NCBI GenBank assembly: GCA_026419195.1
Contig: JANZZV010000003.1
Coordinates: 145,806 to 209,805 of the forward strand
Source of the DNA: Fervidobacterium sp.
GTDB lineage: Bacteria > Thermotogota > Thermotogae > Thermotogales > Fervidobacteriaceae
Reading direction: 5' to 3'
DNA length: 64,000 nt
Shown here: piece after piece, positions 45,631 through 54,923 of the stretch
How positions within the stretch are numbered: position 1 is the first letter of the stretch
Layout: the number at the start of each line of letters is the position of its first letter
Position numbers and translations under genes: made by a program
The notes under the pieces: generated by a model
The model's input: only the letters and a program-made list of their open reading frames with translations
Told to the model about the DNA's origin: nothing
Database searches by the model: none

Positions 45631-47154
45631 TTAATAGTCAACTGCCATTGCCATTATTCTTTCTTGAGTTGCTTCTTCTTTACTCAGCTCACCGACAATC
45701 CTCCCACCAGACATTACGTAAATTCTGTCACTCATTCCAAGCACTTCTGGAAGTTCTGAAGATATCATGATAATACTCATTCCTTCTTCTTCAACCAATT
45801 TATTCATTAATGTATATATCTCATATTTTGCGCCAACATCTATACCCCTTGTTGGTTCATCAAGGATCAAAAGTTTTGGCTTAACAAAAAGCCACTTTGC
45901 TATCGCAACTTTTTGTTGGTTTCCGCCACTGAGATTAACCACCTTTTGTTCCACCGTTGGCGTTTTAATTTTGAGTGACTCTTTAAAATTATTAGCAACT
46001 ACTATTTCTTCATTTTTATCTACAAAAAAACCTTTAACTAACTTCTTTAAACCGGTTATGGTAATGTTTGTCTTAACATCAAAATCAAGTATCAAGCCAT
46101 TTCCTTTTCTATCCTCTGAAAGGTACGCAAAACCTGCCTTAATAGCCTCCGAAGGATTCGAAAAGCGTCCTTTTTTTCCGTCAAATATCATTTCTCCCTC
46201 GACTATGTAATCTTTTGTGTTCCCAAAAAGACTTAAAGCAAATTCTGTTCTACCTGCACCCATGAGACCTGCTATACCAACGATCTCACCTTTTCTTACG
46301 TACATACTAGCATCTTTTACAACATATCTGTCAAGTTTTCTGTCAAAAGCTTTCCAGTTTTTCACCTCAAAAATCTTCTCTCCAAATTCTCGTTTCTTCC
46401 TTTTTGGATATATATCTTCTATCTCTCTACCAACCATGTATTTAATTATGTTGTTTTCATTAAATTCCTCTTTCTTATCAAGTCGTGCAACCATCTTGCC
46501 ATCTCTTAATATGGTTATCGAATCAGCTACTTCTACAACCTCTTTTAGTTTGTGAGAGATTAATATGGATGTAATTCCGTGGCTTTTCAAATCTCTTATT
46601 ATTCTAAGTAAATTCTCGCTATCATCTTCATTCAGTGAAGAAGTTGGTTCGTCAAGGATCAACAATTTGACATTTTTGCTCAATGCTTTGGCTATTTCAA
46701 CGATTTGTTGATGTCCAACACCAAGATCTTTTACCTTTCTTGAAGTGTCAAGATCTGGCTTTATTTTTTGAAGAACCTCCTTTGCCATCTTTATCGTTTT
46801 ATTCCAATCGATAAATTTACCACTTCTTATCTCATGACCTAAAAAGATGTTCTCATAAACAGTCAATTCCGGTATAAGTGCAAGTTCCTGATAGATAGTT
46901 ACTATTCCTATTTTCTCGCTATCGTGGATATGTCGGAATTTCTGGATTTGTCCTTCAAATATAATTTCACCTTTATAATCTCCGTACGGATAAAATCCAC
47001 TTAAGATTTTCATCAATGTTGACTTTCCTGATCCATTTTCTCCTACTAAACAATGAATTTCCCCACGTTTGACTTTCAAATCCACATTATCAAGAGCTCT
47101 AACACCAGGAAATTCCTTTGTAATTCCCCTCATTTCCAAAATGTAATCTTTCAT
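45631..47154 (-). CDS. xylG: Sugar ABC transporter ATP-binding protein (two ATPase domains, XylG-like)
   Basis: A duplicated ATPase as in CUT2 importers. The N half has Walker A GENGSGKSTLMK, a variant signature LGVGHQQIVEIAKAL and Walker B LLILDEPTSSL. The C half has the typical degenerate Walker A GLMGAGRTEF with a good signature LSGGNQQKVAIAKW and Walker B LLILDEPTRGIDVG. ATG 47154 follows GGAAGGTGGTG; the longer frame from 47220 starts inside the stem-loop and has no ribosome site. Confidence 0.94.
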   Translation of the reverse strand: MKDYILEMRGITKEFPGVRALDNVDLKVKRGEIHCLVGENGSGKSTLMKILSGFYPYGDYKGEIIFEGQIQKFRHIHDSEKIGIVTIYQELALIPELTVYENIFLGHEIRSGKFIDWNKTIKMAKEVLQKIKPDLDTSRKVKDLGVGHQQIVEIAKALSKNVKLLILDEPTSSLNEDDSENLLRIIRDLKSHGITSILISHKLKEVVEVADSITILRDGKMVARLDKKEEFNENNIIKYMVGREIEDIYPKRKKREFGEKIFEVKNWKAFDRKLDRYVVKDASMYVRKGEIVGIAGLMGAGRTEFALSLFGNTKDYIVEGEMIFDGKKGRFSNPSEAIKAGFAYLSEDRKGNGLILDFDVKTNITITGLKKLVKGFFVDKNEEIVVANNFKESLKIKTPTVEQKVVNLSGGNQQKVAIAKWLFVKPKLLILDEPTRGIDVGAKYEIYTLMNKLVEEEGMSIIMISSELPEVLGMSDRIYVMSGGRIVGELSKEEATQERIMAMAVDY

Positions 47155-47200
47155 TTCGGCACCACCTTCCTCAAAATTTCCCTTAAATGATTTTCTAATA

Positions 47201-47231
47201 GTAAGGTGGCGGTTTCTCACGCCACCTTACT
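47201..47231 (-). promoter_or_regulatory. Intercistronic stem-loop between the sugar-binding-protein and ATPase genes
   Basis: An 11-bp perfect stem with arms GTAAGGTGGCG and CGCCACCTTAC and a 9-base loop. No T-run follows on the minus strand, so it is more likely an mRNA-stability or partial-attenuation element than a full terminator. Confidence 0.8.
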
Positions 47232-47266
47232 ATGGATTTTCTTGAAATGTTGAGAGGAGTATTTAC

Positions 47267-48346
47267 TTACCACTTGAAATCCGATTCTTTATAATAGCCA
47301 GACTCTATAAGCATTTTTTTAACGTTTTCTTTTGTAACAGTAACTATTTCTGATTGAATAGCTGGAACCTTTTTCTTTCCATTATCATAAGTTGCTGTTG
47401 CGGTTGGCTTTTTCCCTTCTAGGAGTTGTTGAGCAAGATTAATGGCATCTCTTGCAAGTACTCTTGTATCTTTGAAGACGGTCATCGACTGTTTACCGTC
47501 AATGATATACTGCACGGAAGCCTTTTCTGCATCCTGACCAGTGATAAAATATTCTTTAACAGCTTTATCTGCTCTGAAAGCATCCGCTATAGCTCTTGCT
47601 GTGCCATCATTTGGTGCAAGAATATAGACGGTGCCTTTATCCGTTGCCTTCGCTTTTGTAAGATCATCTTCTGCCTTTTTCTTTGCAACGTTGAAATCCC
47701 AGTTCGTTGTAACTTGACCAATTATTTTTGCCATTTCGTCTCTTGTAAGTTCTTTCTTGTTTTTGACTTTCTCAGCTTCCGTAGAGTTTATGATTCTAAA
47801 AGTACCCTTTGCTATCTCTGGCTGGAGGATTTCCCAAGCTCCTTGGAAGAATAAGAAGGAATTGTTGTCAGAAAGTGCACCTGCGTAAAGATAAAGTGGA
47901 TTATTCTTTGTACCTGATTTAACTTTGCTAACAAGGAATCTTCCCATCTGTCTTCCAACTTCAACGCTATCGAATGTGACGTAATAGTCAACAGCATCTG
48001 TGTTCATAATAAGCCTATCATAAGAAATTACAAACACACCATTTTTCTTTGCAAGTTCTGCGGAAGCTGCTGCTGCAACGGCATCGTGTGGACATATAAT
48101 GAGTACTTTCATACCTTTTGAAATAAGTGCTTCAACGTTTTGTCTTTCAGTTGCTGGTGAACCTTGACTGTAAAGAATCTCAACTGAATACTTGGTGTTT
48201 TTCAAAAGTTCTCTAAACCTTGCTTCATCTTGTAACCATCTTGGTTCAACATTCGTTGGAAGAACAATCCCTACGTCAACTGCAAAGTTCAAAATCGCCG
48301 CAAGTATCAAGATAGCGAAAATACTTACAAGTAAAAATCTTTTCAT
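47267..48346 (-). CDS. xylF: Periplasmic sugar-binding protein (xylose/glucose ABC importer, ChvE/XylF-like)
   Basis: A signal peptide (residues 1 to about 23) is followed by a type-I periplasmic binding fold: VGIVLPTNVEPRWLQDEARF at the N terminus, VISYDRLIMNTDAVDYYVTFDSVEVGRQMG, and AILAPNDGTARAIADAF near the hinge. The pattern fits the ChvE/XylF multiple-sugar group. Thermotoga maritima TM0114, a plausible counterpart, takes glucose and xylose. GGGAGGGAG precedes ATG 48346. It is first in the operon, as expected for the most abundant component. Confidence 0.93.
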   Translation of the reverse strand: MKRFLLVSIFAILILAAILNFAVDVGIVLPTNVEPRWLQDEARFRELLKNTKYSVEILYSQGSPATERQNVEALISKGMKVLIICPHDAVAAAASAELAKKNGVFVISYDRLIMNTDAVDYYVTFDSVEVGRQMGRFLVSKVKSGTKNNPLYLYAGALSDNNSFLFFQGAWEILQPEIAKGTFRIINSTEAEKVKNKKELTRDEMAKIIGQVTTNWDFNVAKKKAEDDLTKAKATDKGTVYILAPNDGTARAIADAFRADKAVKEYFITGQDAEKASVQYIIDGKQSMTVFKDTRVLARDAINLAQQLLEGKKPTATATYDNGKKKVPAIQSEIVTVTKENVKKMLIESGYYKESDFKW

Positions 48347-48397
48347 GCTACTCCCTCCCTTTTGTTAGTGTGGACATACTTTTCTACTCATTGCTTA

Positions 48398-48406
48398 AAT
48401 ATACCA
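48398..48406 (-). promoter_or_regulatory. Extended -10 promoter element of the sugar ABC operon
   Basis: Minus strand TGTGTGG TATATT, no clear -35. Confidence 0.5.
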
Positions 48407-48445
48407 CACAGTTCCAGTGAAACTTAAATACAACGAAATCTAAAA

Positions 48446-48466
48446 TATTTCTTTCAGAAAGAAATA
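48446..48466. promoter_or_regulatory. Palindrome, candidate ROK operator
   Basis: Perfect inverted repeat TATTTCTTTC / GAAAGAAATA around a single central base, about 45 bases upstream of the -10 of the sugar operon that encodes a ROK repressor. Confidence 0.5.
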
Positions 48467-48651
48467 AATTGGCAGCTGAAATAAAATTCTTTCGTTTTCT
48501 TAGTTTTTCATAAATTTTCAACCACGATTTGTCATACCATCTAAAAAATATTACTTTCAACAACACTAATCAATTTTCTTAAGATTAGAAAAAGGTGTAT
48601 AATTATCTTACAAAAACTTTCTTATTCAAAAGGAAGGAGTGTGAACTGTTT

Positions 48652-50007
48652 GTGAGAATTGATTTACTCTTTGCTGAAATTGGTTCAACAACAACGGTTT
48701 TAACAGCTTTCCACTTTGGCATGAAGCCTAAGGTTATAGCACAAAGCGAACATTGGACAACTGTTAACGAAGGAGATGTAACAATAGGTATTGATATGGC
48801 TTTAAAGAAGATGGAAAACACGCTTGGACAAAAGCTTAATTGGGAGAAGTTCGGTGCTACGAGTAGTGCAGCTGGTGGACTAAAAATGACTGTTCACGGT
48901 CTTGTTTATGATATGACTGTTAGAGCGGCAAAGGAAGCTGCTCTCGGTGCTGGTGCTGTGATTAAATACATTACCGCTGGAAAGATGGATGATTTTCATC
49001 TTAAGAAAATACTTTCAATACAACCAAAATTGATCTTGCTTGCAGGCGGAGTGGATTATGGTGAAACAGAGACTGTTGTTCATAATGCGAAGATGCTTGC
49101 AAAACTTGAACTTGATGTTCCTATAATATACGCAGGCAACATAGCGGCAGCAGAACATGTTGAATACATATTGACAAGTGCTGGAAAAAAGGTTTATATG
49201 ACTGAAAATGTTTATCCAAGAATCGATTATTTGAATGTAGAACCTACGAGAAATGTTATAAAAGAGGTGTTTTCTGAACATATTGTTAAAGCCCCAGGTA
49301 TGGAGAAGATAAAAGATATGGTTGATTACGAAATTATCCCAACTCCTGCGGCTGTTATGAAAGCAACAGAGCTTGTTTATGAACATTATGGAGATTGCCT
49401 TACGGTGGATATAGGAGGTGCAACAACGGATGTTGATTCTGTGACCGATGGAACACCAGAAATTCAAGAGATGTTGATCTCCCCGGAACCTTTCGCAAAG
49501 CGTACAGTCGAAGGTGATCTTGGATTGTATGTAAATGCGCACAACGTTATAGAAATGATGGGAGAAGATAACTTGAGGAAACAGTTTGAAGATTACGATG
49601 AGTTAGTCAAAAGAATTAGTCCTTATCCTCAATCTGATAGAGATGAATACTTTATAAGCAAGTTAGCAACTTTTTGCGTACAACAAAGTATCAGAAGACA
49701 TGCCGGAAGTAAAAAGCACCTTTATACACCTACTGGTAGAAAAACTATAGCCGAAGGGAAAGATTTGACAGCAGTTAGGTGTATAATAGGTACTGGTGGA
49801 TTCCTTTCAAGATCTAAATATGGAAAAGAAGTTATTGAAAGTGTGAAACATTTATCCAAATTACATCCTATGGAACTTCTTCCATCAGAAGATGTAAAAT
49901 TTTTCAGAGATAAACATTACATCTTTGCTGCTATAGGATTGATAGCTAGCAAGATTGATAAGGATATAGCCAAAGAACTAATACTATTGGATATGTTAGA
50001 ATATTGA
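48652..50007 (+). CDS. glmL: GlmL/MutL-type reactivase-like ATPase (glutamate mutase accessory family)
   Basis: An actin-like ATPase fold with the phosphate-1 loop AEIGSTTTVLTAF and the second DIGGATTDVDSV, as in the GlmL (MutL) proteins that accompany coenzyme-B12 glutamate or ornithine/lysine aminomutases and reactivate them. About 451 residues, normal length. No mutase subunit is in the window. GTG 48652 is chosen; AGGAAGGAG lies about 12 bases before it and no other in-frame ATG/GTG/TTG fits better. It begins a four-gene unit. Confidence 0.85.
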   Translation: MRIDLLFAEIGSTTTVLTAFHFGMKPKVIAQSEHWTTVNEGDVTIGIDMALKKMENTLGQKLNWEKFGATSSAAGGLKMTVHGLVYDMTVRAAKEAALGAGAVIKYITAGKMDDFHLKKILSIQPKLILLAGGVDYGETETVVHNAKMLAKLELDVPIIYAGNIAAAEHVEYILTSAGKKVYMTENVYPRIDYLNVEPTRNVIKEVFSEHIVKAPGMEKIKDMVDYEIIPTPAAVMKATELVYEHYGDCLTVDIGGATTDVDSVTDGTPEIQEMLISPEPFAKRTVEGDLGLYVNAHNVIEMMGEDNLRKQFEDYDELVKRISPYPQSDRDEYFISKLATFCVQQSIRRHAGSKKHLYTPTGRKTIAEGKDLTAVRCIIGTGGFLSRSKYGKEVIESVKHLSKLHPMELLPSEDVKFFRDKHYIFAAIGLIASKIDKDIAKELILLDMLEY

Positions 50008-50031
50008 CAATTTGCTATGGAGGGTATCAAA

Positions 50032-50619
50032 ATGGGAACTTTTGATGAGAAAGTACTTGTTGTCAAATCAGAAAGCGTTGAGAAGATTTGTAATGGTAAA
50101 ATGGGTGTGGTACTTGTGTCAAAGGATACGTTTCTTACCACTCTAAAGAATGGTTTTTTTGTTGAAAGAGCTATTGCAGAGTATGACGAATCAGTCCGTC
50201 AAGTGATTCCTTATATAGTTTTAAAAGAAAACGATGATTATATATTTTTCAAGCGAACCTCAAATCAAGCCGAGAAAAGATTACACAATATGATCACACT
50301 TGGCGTAGGAGGACATTTGAACATCGAGGATTCCGAAGATCCAGTTGAGTGTCTTGAAAAAGGTTTGTGGAGAGAACTTAAAGAAGAGGTTAATGTAGAA
50401 GTCAACAGTTTGGAATATATAGGTTTGATAAATGAGTTAGAAAATCCGGTTAGTCGTGTACACGTCGGAGTTTTATACATTGCTCATGTTAAATACTATG
50501 GACTTGCAGAACCTGAGAATTTTTTGGAAATTCGTTCCAATAAGCTGTTAGATTACCTCGAGGAGATGGAAGGATGGGCAAAAGTTGTCGCATTGTACTT
50601 AGAACGTATGCAAAATTGA
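50032..50619 (+). CDS. NUDIX-related protein with a variant Nudix box
   Basis: About 195 residues. An N-terminal region (1-60) precedes a Nudix fold with GGHLNIEDSED and the box remnant ECLEKGLWRELKEEVNVEV. The REL-EE catalytic core is intact, but the spacing after GGH is two residues longer and the final glycine is Asn, so the substrate group is unclear. ATG 50032 sits 8 bases after GGAGGG. It overlaps ispE by 46 bases, indicating coupling. Confidence 0.8.
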   Translation: MGTFDEKVLVVKSESVEKICNGKMGVVLVSKDTFLTTLKNGFFVERAIAEYDESVRQVIPYIVLKENDDYIFFKRTSNQAEKRLHNMITLGVGGHLNIEDSEDPVECLEKGLWRELKEEVNVEVNSLEYIGLINELENPVSRVHVGVLYIAHVKYYGLAEPENFLEIRSNKLLDYLEEMEGWAKVVALYLERMQN

Positions 50620-51383
50620 ATCTATGCTTAGATGTTCTGAATAAAAGACCTGACGGATATCACAATATAGATTCACTTTTTCAAAATATTTCGCTCTTCG
50701 ATGAGATGGAAGTGTTATTTGTCGACGGAACTGGCAAGATTTTTATTGAATCAAACGTTCAAATTGAAGATAATATAATTGAAAAAGTTTGGAAAAGGGT
50801 TTGTTTTTCAAAAAAAGATGTCTTTGTAAAACTGAAAAAAAACGTACCGATAGGTGGAGGACTTGGTGGAGGAAGTAGTAATGCTGCTGGATTTATAGTT
50901 GCACTTGAGAAAACCGGGATTTTGGATAAAAATGATACGGAAAATATCGCTGCTACGGTTGGTAGTGATGTACCTTTTTTTATTCACGGTGGTAGTGCAA
51001 TCGTAAATGGTCGAGGAGAGATTATAAAGTCAGTTGAACCGCTGCGAAACTTTCGAGTGGAATTATATTTTCCAAACTTTTCAGTTTCAACAAAAGAAGC
51101 TTATGAAAAATTAAAACCCGAATGGTTTGGAAAAGCACCTATGAAATCAACTCAGTTGTATGAAGCGTATCGCTTGAATGATTTTGAAATGATAAAAAAC
51201 GGAAGTTATAACATATTTGAAAAAGTGATGCCAGAATGTGTTTTAAAAAAGATAGAAGAATTAAGAAAATATTATCCTGCAGCGCTCACTGGATCTGGAA
51301 GTACTTATTTCTCAGTCAATATTGAAGGTAAGTTCTCGTTTGTTGAGAAGGGGGTTGAAATATATGCCTTTGAGAAAGGTTAG
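50574..51383 (+). CDS. ispE: 4-diphosphocytidyl-2-C-methyl-D-erythritol kinase IspE
   Basis: A GHMP-family kinase of the MEP isoprenoid pathway. Motifs: AKLNLCLDVLNKRPDGYHNIDSLFQ, the ATP loop PIGGGLGGGSSNAAG, GSDVPFF, and the late TGSGSTYF. Length 269 is normal. ATG 50574 lies within the Nudix gene (46-base overlap) after GGAGATGG. It overlaps the lonB start by 20 bases. Confidence 0.95.
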   Translation: MGKSCRIVLRTYAKLNLCLDVLNKRPDGYHNIDSLFQNISLFDEMEVLFVDGTGKIFIESNVQIEDNIIEKVWKRVCFSKKDVFVKLKKNVPIGGGLGGGSSNAAGFIVALEKTGILDKNDTENIAATVGSDVPFFIHGGSAIVNGRGEIIKSVEPLRNFRVELYFPNFSVSTKEAYEKLKPEWFGKAPMKSTQLYEAYRLNDFEMIKNGSYNIFEKVMPECVLKKIEELRKYYPAALTGSGSTYFSVNIEGKFSFVEKGVEIYAFEKG

Positions 51384-53736
51384 ATTTGAAGAACTAATCG
51401 TAGACGGCAGTATGTTGGGAAATATTAATTCAACTGAAGATATAACATATGTCCAATCCTTCATTGGACGGGAACGTGCAATTAAAGCTCTGCTGTTTGG
51501 TCTTGATATGGAACGTGATGGATACAATATCTTCATAGTTGGACCATCTGGTATCGGGAGAAAAACTTTTGTTAAGCATTTTGTCAGTGAGTATGCTCAG
51601 AAGAAACCAGTCCCACCCGACGTAGCATATGTAATGGATTTCGAAAATCCGATGAGAGCAAAGGCAATATTTTTACCAGCTGGTAAAGGAATAGATTTAA
51701 AGAAGGATATGGAAAAGTTGGTTGATAACCTTACCGAAAGGATAGTTAAACTGTTTGAAGGTGAAGACTATAAAACGAGAAGAAGAGAAATAGACAATGA
51801 ATTTGAAAAAGAACAAGAAAAATATACAAAAGAACTCATTGAAAAGGCTTCAAGCCTAGGGTTTCTAATAAAGTTAACATCTACAGGAGTTAATTATTAT
51901 CCTATGAAAGATGGTAAGGTTATCTCTGAAGATGAATTTTCCAAGTTGAGTATCGAAGAGAAACAGTATTACGAGGAAAATGAGAAAAAAGTCGTTTTGT
52001 TGATCGAAGCAGCTGTAGAAAACGTAAGAAAGCTTGAGACAATATATAAGGAAAGGATAAGAGATTTGAATCGCTACGCTCTTCTTTTTGCAACTGAAGA
52101 ATTTTTTTCAATAATTGAGCAAAAATACCCGTACAGTGACGTGAAAGAGTATGTTCACAGAATCAAGGAAGATATTATTGAAAAAGTAAGTTCTACGAAA
52201 AAAATACAGGAATTGGAATACTACTTTAAAAGAGCTTACAGCGTAAATTTAATTGTTGATAATTCATCACTTAATGCAGCGCCTGTTGTCTTTGAGGATA
52301 CGCCAACGTACCATAATCTTTTTGGAAAGATAGAATACATAGAGCGGGAAGGGATGTTATACACAGATTTTACACTCATAAAACCGGGTGTTTTGCACAT
52401 GGCAAATGGCGGATATCTTATAATAGACGCGCGTGAGTTGCTTATTCATCCGTTTGTATGGGATAGATTAAAAAAAGTACTTTTCGCTAAACAAATAGAG
52501 ATCGAAAATGTTGAATCTGCATACGGTTACTCTGTTATAGCATCTCTAAAAACAGACCCAGTACCACTAAAACTTAAAGTCATACTCGTTGGTACACCGG
52601 AAATATATGAAATTCTATACGAATACGATCCTGATTTTGAAAAACTTTTCAAGGTAAAAGTAGAACTTGACTGGGAAATCGATGCAACTGTTGAAAATGT
52701 TAAAGATCTTCTTTCATTTGTTGCCGATTATGTTAAAGAAAAAGAGATAATGCCTGTGAGAAGAGATGCACTTGAACGCATCGTTTGGTACTCAACAAGA
52801 TTATCGGGTGATAGGACAAAACTCTCAATGAGACTCGGGGCTATAATAGATTTGATTGAAGAAGCCAATTTCTTTGCAAAGAAACGAGATAGTAAATATA
52901 TAGCTTCAGAAGATGTTCTAAAGGCTTTGAAAGAACGTGAGGAAAGGATAAAACTTGTAGTTGAAAAATACGACGAAATGTTTAAGAAAGAAGATCTAAT
53001 GGTTGATGTTATGGGCAAAGTTGTAGGTCAGGTTAACGGCTTGACAGTGGTAAATTTTGGTGATTACGAATTCGGTTTACCTGTTAGAATAACAGCAAAA
53101 ACATACATAGGAAATGCAGGGATTCTTGATATTCAACGAGAAGCCGATTTAAGTGGACAAATACACAGCAAAGCGGTTATGATATTAACAGGTTATCTCG
53201 GGAGTAAATACGCGCGAAAGGTACCATTTTCAATCGGTGTTTCCATTTCATTTGAGCAAGTTTACGGATACGTGGAAGGCGATAGTGCATCTTTGGCTGA
53301 AGTGCTTGCAATAATCTCAGCAATATCCAAGATTCCATTGAAACAAAATATTGCAGTAACTGGATCAATAAACCAACATGGTCATGTTCAACCAGTTGGC
53401 GGAGTTACAGAAAAGGTTGAAGGATTCTATAGAATATGCAAATTAAAAGGATTAACAGGGGCACAGGGTGTTATAATCCCGAAAGCAAATGTTAGAAATC
53501 TTGTACTCAGCGATGAAATTCTTGACGCTATAAAAGAAGGTAAGTTTCATATATGGACGGTCGACGAGGTCGATGAGGCTATAGAATTAATGACAGATAG
53601 ACCGTCTGGTAATATGAATAAGAATTATGAGTACCCCAGAGGAACTGTTAATTATTACGTTGTTCAGGCACTCAAGAATGCCCACGATCTATCTGAGGGA
53701 AAAACAAAAGCAAAACGTACAAAAAAGTTGAAATAA
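51364..53736 (+). CDS. lonB: LonB-type ATP-dependent protease
   Basis: About 790 residues: an AAA+ ATPase with Walker A GPSGIGRKTFVKHF near the N terminus, a long helical insertion (about residues 120-290), and a C-terminal Lon protease domain. The Ser-Lys dyad is in EGDSASLAEV (about residue 641) and GVTEKVEGF (about 684). Unlike archaeal LonB, no membrane helix is evident, as in other Thermotogales and Firmicutes AAA_32 Lon proteins. ATG 51364 follows AAGGGGG; the longer frame starts within ispE. Confidence 0.92.
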   Translation: MPLRKVRFEELIVDGSMLGNINSTEDITYVQSFIGRERAIKALLFGLDMERDGYNIFIVGPSGIGRKTFVKHFVSEYAQKKPVPPDVAYVMDFENPMRAKAIFLPAGKGIDLKKDMEKLVDNLTERIVKLFEGEDYKTRRREIDNEFEKEQEKYTKELIEKASSLGFLIKLTSTGVNYYPMKDGKVISEDEFSKLSIEEKQYYEENEKKVVLLIEAAVENVRKLETIYKERIRDLNRYALLFATEEFFSIIEQKYPYSDVKEYVHRIKEDIIEKVSSTKKIQELEYYFKRAYSVNLIVDNSSLNAAPVVFEDTPTYHNLFGKIEYIEREGMLYTDFTLIKPGVLHMANGGYLIIDARELLIHPFVWDRLKKVLFAKQIEIENVESAYGYSVIASLKTDPVPLKLKVILVGTPEIYEILYEYDPDFEKLFKVKVELDWEIDATVENVKDLLSFVADYVKEKEIMPVRRDALERIVWYSTRLSGDRTKLSMRLGAIIDLIEEANFFAKKRDSKYIASEDVLKALKEREERIKLVVEKYDEMFKKEDLMVDVMGKVVGQVNGLTVVNFGDYEFGLPVRITAKTYIGNAGILDIQREADLSGQIHSKAVMILTGYLGSKYARKVPFSIGVSISFEQVYGYVEGDSASLAEVLAIISAISKIPLKQNIAVTGSINQHGHVQPVGGVTEKVEGFYRICKLKGLTGAQGVIIPKANVRNLVLSDEILDAIKEGKFHIWTVDEVDEAIELMTDRPSGNMNKNYEYPRGTVNYYVVQALKNAHDLSEGKTKAKRTKKLK

Positions 53737-53765
53737 ACAGGATAGTAGACCGTAATTCGATTTTG

Positions 53766-53774
53766 TGGTATACT
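53766..53774 (+). promoter_or_regulatory. Extended -10 element before pfkA
   Basis: TGTGG TATACT, no clear -35; leader of about 140 bases with nothing else recognised. Confidence 0.45.
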
Positions 53775-53922
53775 TTGTCTGGATTATAGAAAGAAAACCC
53801 AAAAATTCGGAACTAAATTTTCAAACTGATTATAGTTAGTTACGGAAAAGTGTGTACATCTAAGAGATTGACATAATATTCTAGATTTCTGATTCCAAAT
53901 TTAAACGAAGGAGGCGTTTGAC

Positions 53923-54882
53923 TTGAAAAGAATAGCAGTGATGACAAGTGGAGGAGATTCCCCTGGTATGAATGCCGCTATAAGGGCTGTTGTTAGGTAT
54001 GGTATTAAACAAGGGCTTGAAGTTTACGGCATCAAGAGAGGGTACGCAGGTCTTCTTGACGAGGATATCGAACCAATGACCTTTGCGTCTGTTGGTGGAA
54101 TTATGGAAAAAGGAGGTACAATTCTCAGATCAAGCAGATGCCCTGAATTTGTCAGGAAGGAGACCAGAGCAGAGGCAGCAAAGATCTTAAAAAAACATGG
54201 TATAGAAGGACTTGTTGTTATTGGTGGAGAAGGAAGTTTGCACGGTGCGATGTTCCTTGAAGAAGAACAAAAAGTCCCTGTTGTCGGCCTTCCTGGAACT
54301 ATTGATAATGATATTGCGATGACGGATATGAGTATTGGAGTTGACACATGTTTAAACACTGTCGTGGATGCGATACAAAAACTGAAAGATACTGCAAGTT
54401 CTCATGAACGTGCGTTTATAATAGAAGTGATGGGTAGAACATCTGGATACATAGCCACTGTCAGTGGCTTAGTTACAGGTGCTGAAGCTGTTATTATCCC
54501 TGAAGTACCAGTCAATTACGAAGAACTTAGCAACAGGTTATTACAAGAAAGAGAAAGAGGAAAGATAAACTGTATAGTTGTCGTCGCGGAAGGCGCAGCA
54601 AGCGCATACACCGTTGCAAGACATCTTGAACATAGGATTGGATACGAAACAAGAATAACCATACTTGGACACATACAAAGAGGAGGTTCACCAACAGCAT
54701 TTGATAGACTGCTTGCTTCAAGAATGGGAGTTGCCGCCGTTGATGCACTTATGAAAGGTGAAAGTTATGTGATGACCGCTTTGCAGGGCGGTAAAATAGT
54801 TACTGTTAAGCTTGATGAGGTTTTGAAGGAAAAGAAAAAACTTGACATGGAATTGGTTAGACTGGCGAGTTTGCTGTCGTAA
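53923..54882 (+). CDS. pfkA: 6-phosphofructokinase (ATP-type)
   Basis: Catalyses the committed step of glycolysis. The N terminus [21 protein letters not shown], catalytic [21 protein letters not shown] and [16 protein letters not shown] are all present. The nucleotide site reads GGEGSLHGA, with Glu in place of the common Asp of GGDGS; the Gly after it points to ATP rather than pyrophosphate. TTG 53923 follows AAGGAGGCG. Length 319 is typical. Confidence 0.96.
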   Translation: MKRIAVMTSGGDSPGMNAAIRAVVRYGIKQGLEVYGIKRGYAGLLDEDIEPMTFASVGGIMEKGGTILRSSRCPEFVRKETRAEAAKILKKHGIEGLVVIGGEGSLHGAMFLEEEQKVPVVGLPGTIDNDIAMTDMSIGVDTCLNTVVDAIQKLKDTASSHERAFIIEVMGRTSGYIATVSGLVTGAEAVIIPEVPVNYEELSNRLLQERERGKINCIVVVAEGAASAYTVARHLEHRIGYETRITILGHIQRGGSPTAFDRLLASRMGVAAVDALMKGESYVMTALQGGKIVTVKLDEVLKEKKKLDMELVRLASLLS

Positions 54883-54923
54883 AATAAAGTTTTAATTTTC
54901 CCAAGCTTAAAGAGGTGTTTGTC

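Larger units (their letters stand above)
48347..48651. other. Divergent control region between the sugar operon and glmL
   Basis: About 300 bases without a gene. It holds the minus-strand -10 (48406-48398), a 21-base palindrome (48446-48466), and a plus-strand TATAAT at 48598-48603 preceded by TG, the likely glmL promoter. Confidence 0.6.

Noticed and set aside
49015..49542. 175-residue minus-strand frame within glmL
   Set aside because: Low-complexity Cys/His/Ile-rich translation typical of antisense to a conserved gene; no start signals.
54210..54240. PfkA has GGEGS instead of the usual GGDGS
   Set aside because: As far as I recall other Thermotogales enzymes share this change, so it is not peculiar to this genome.
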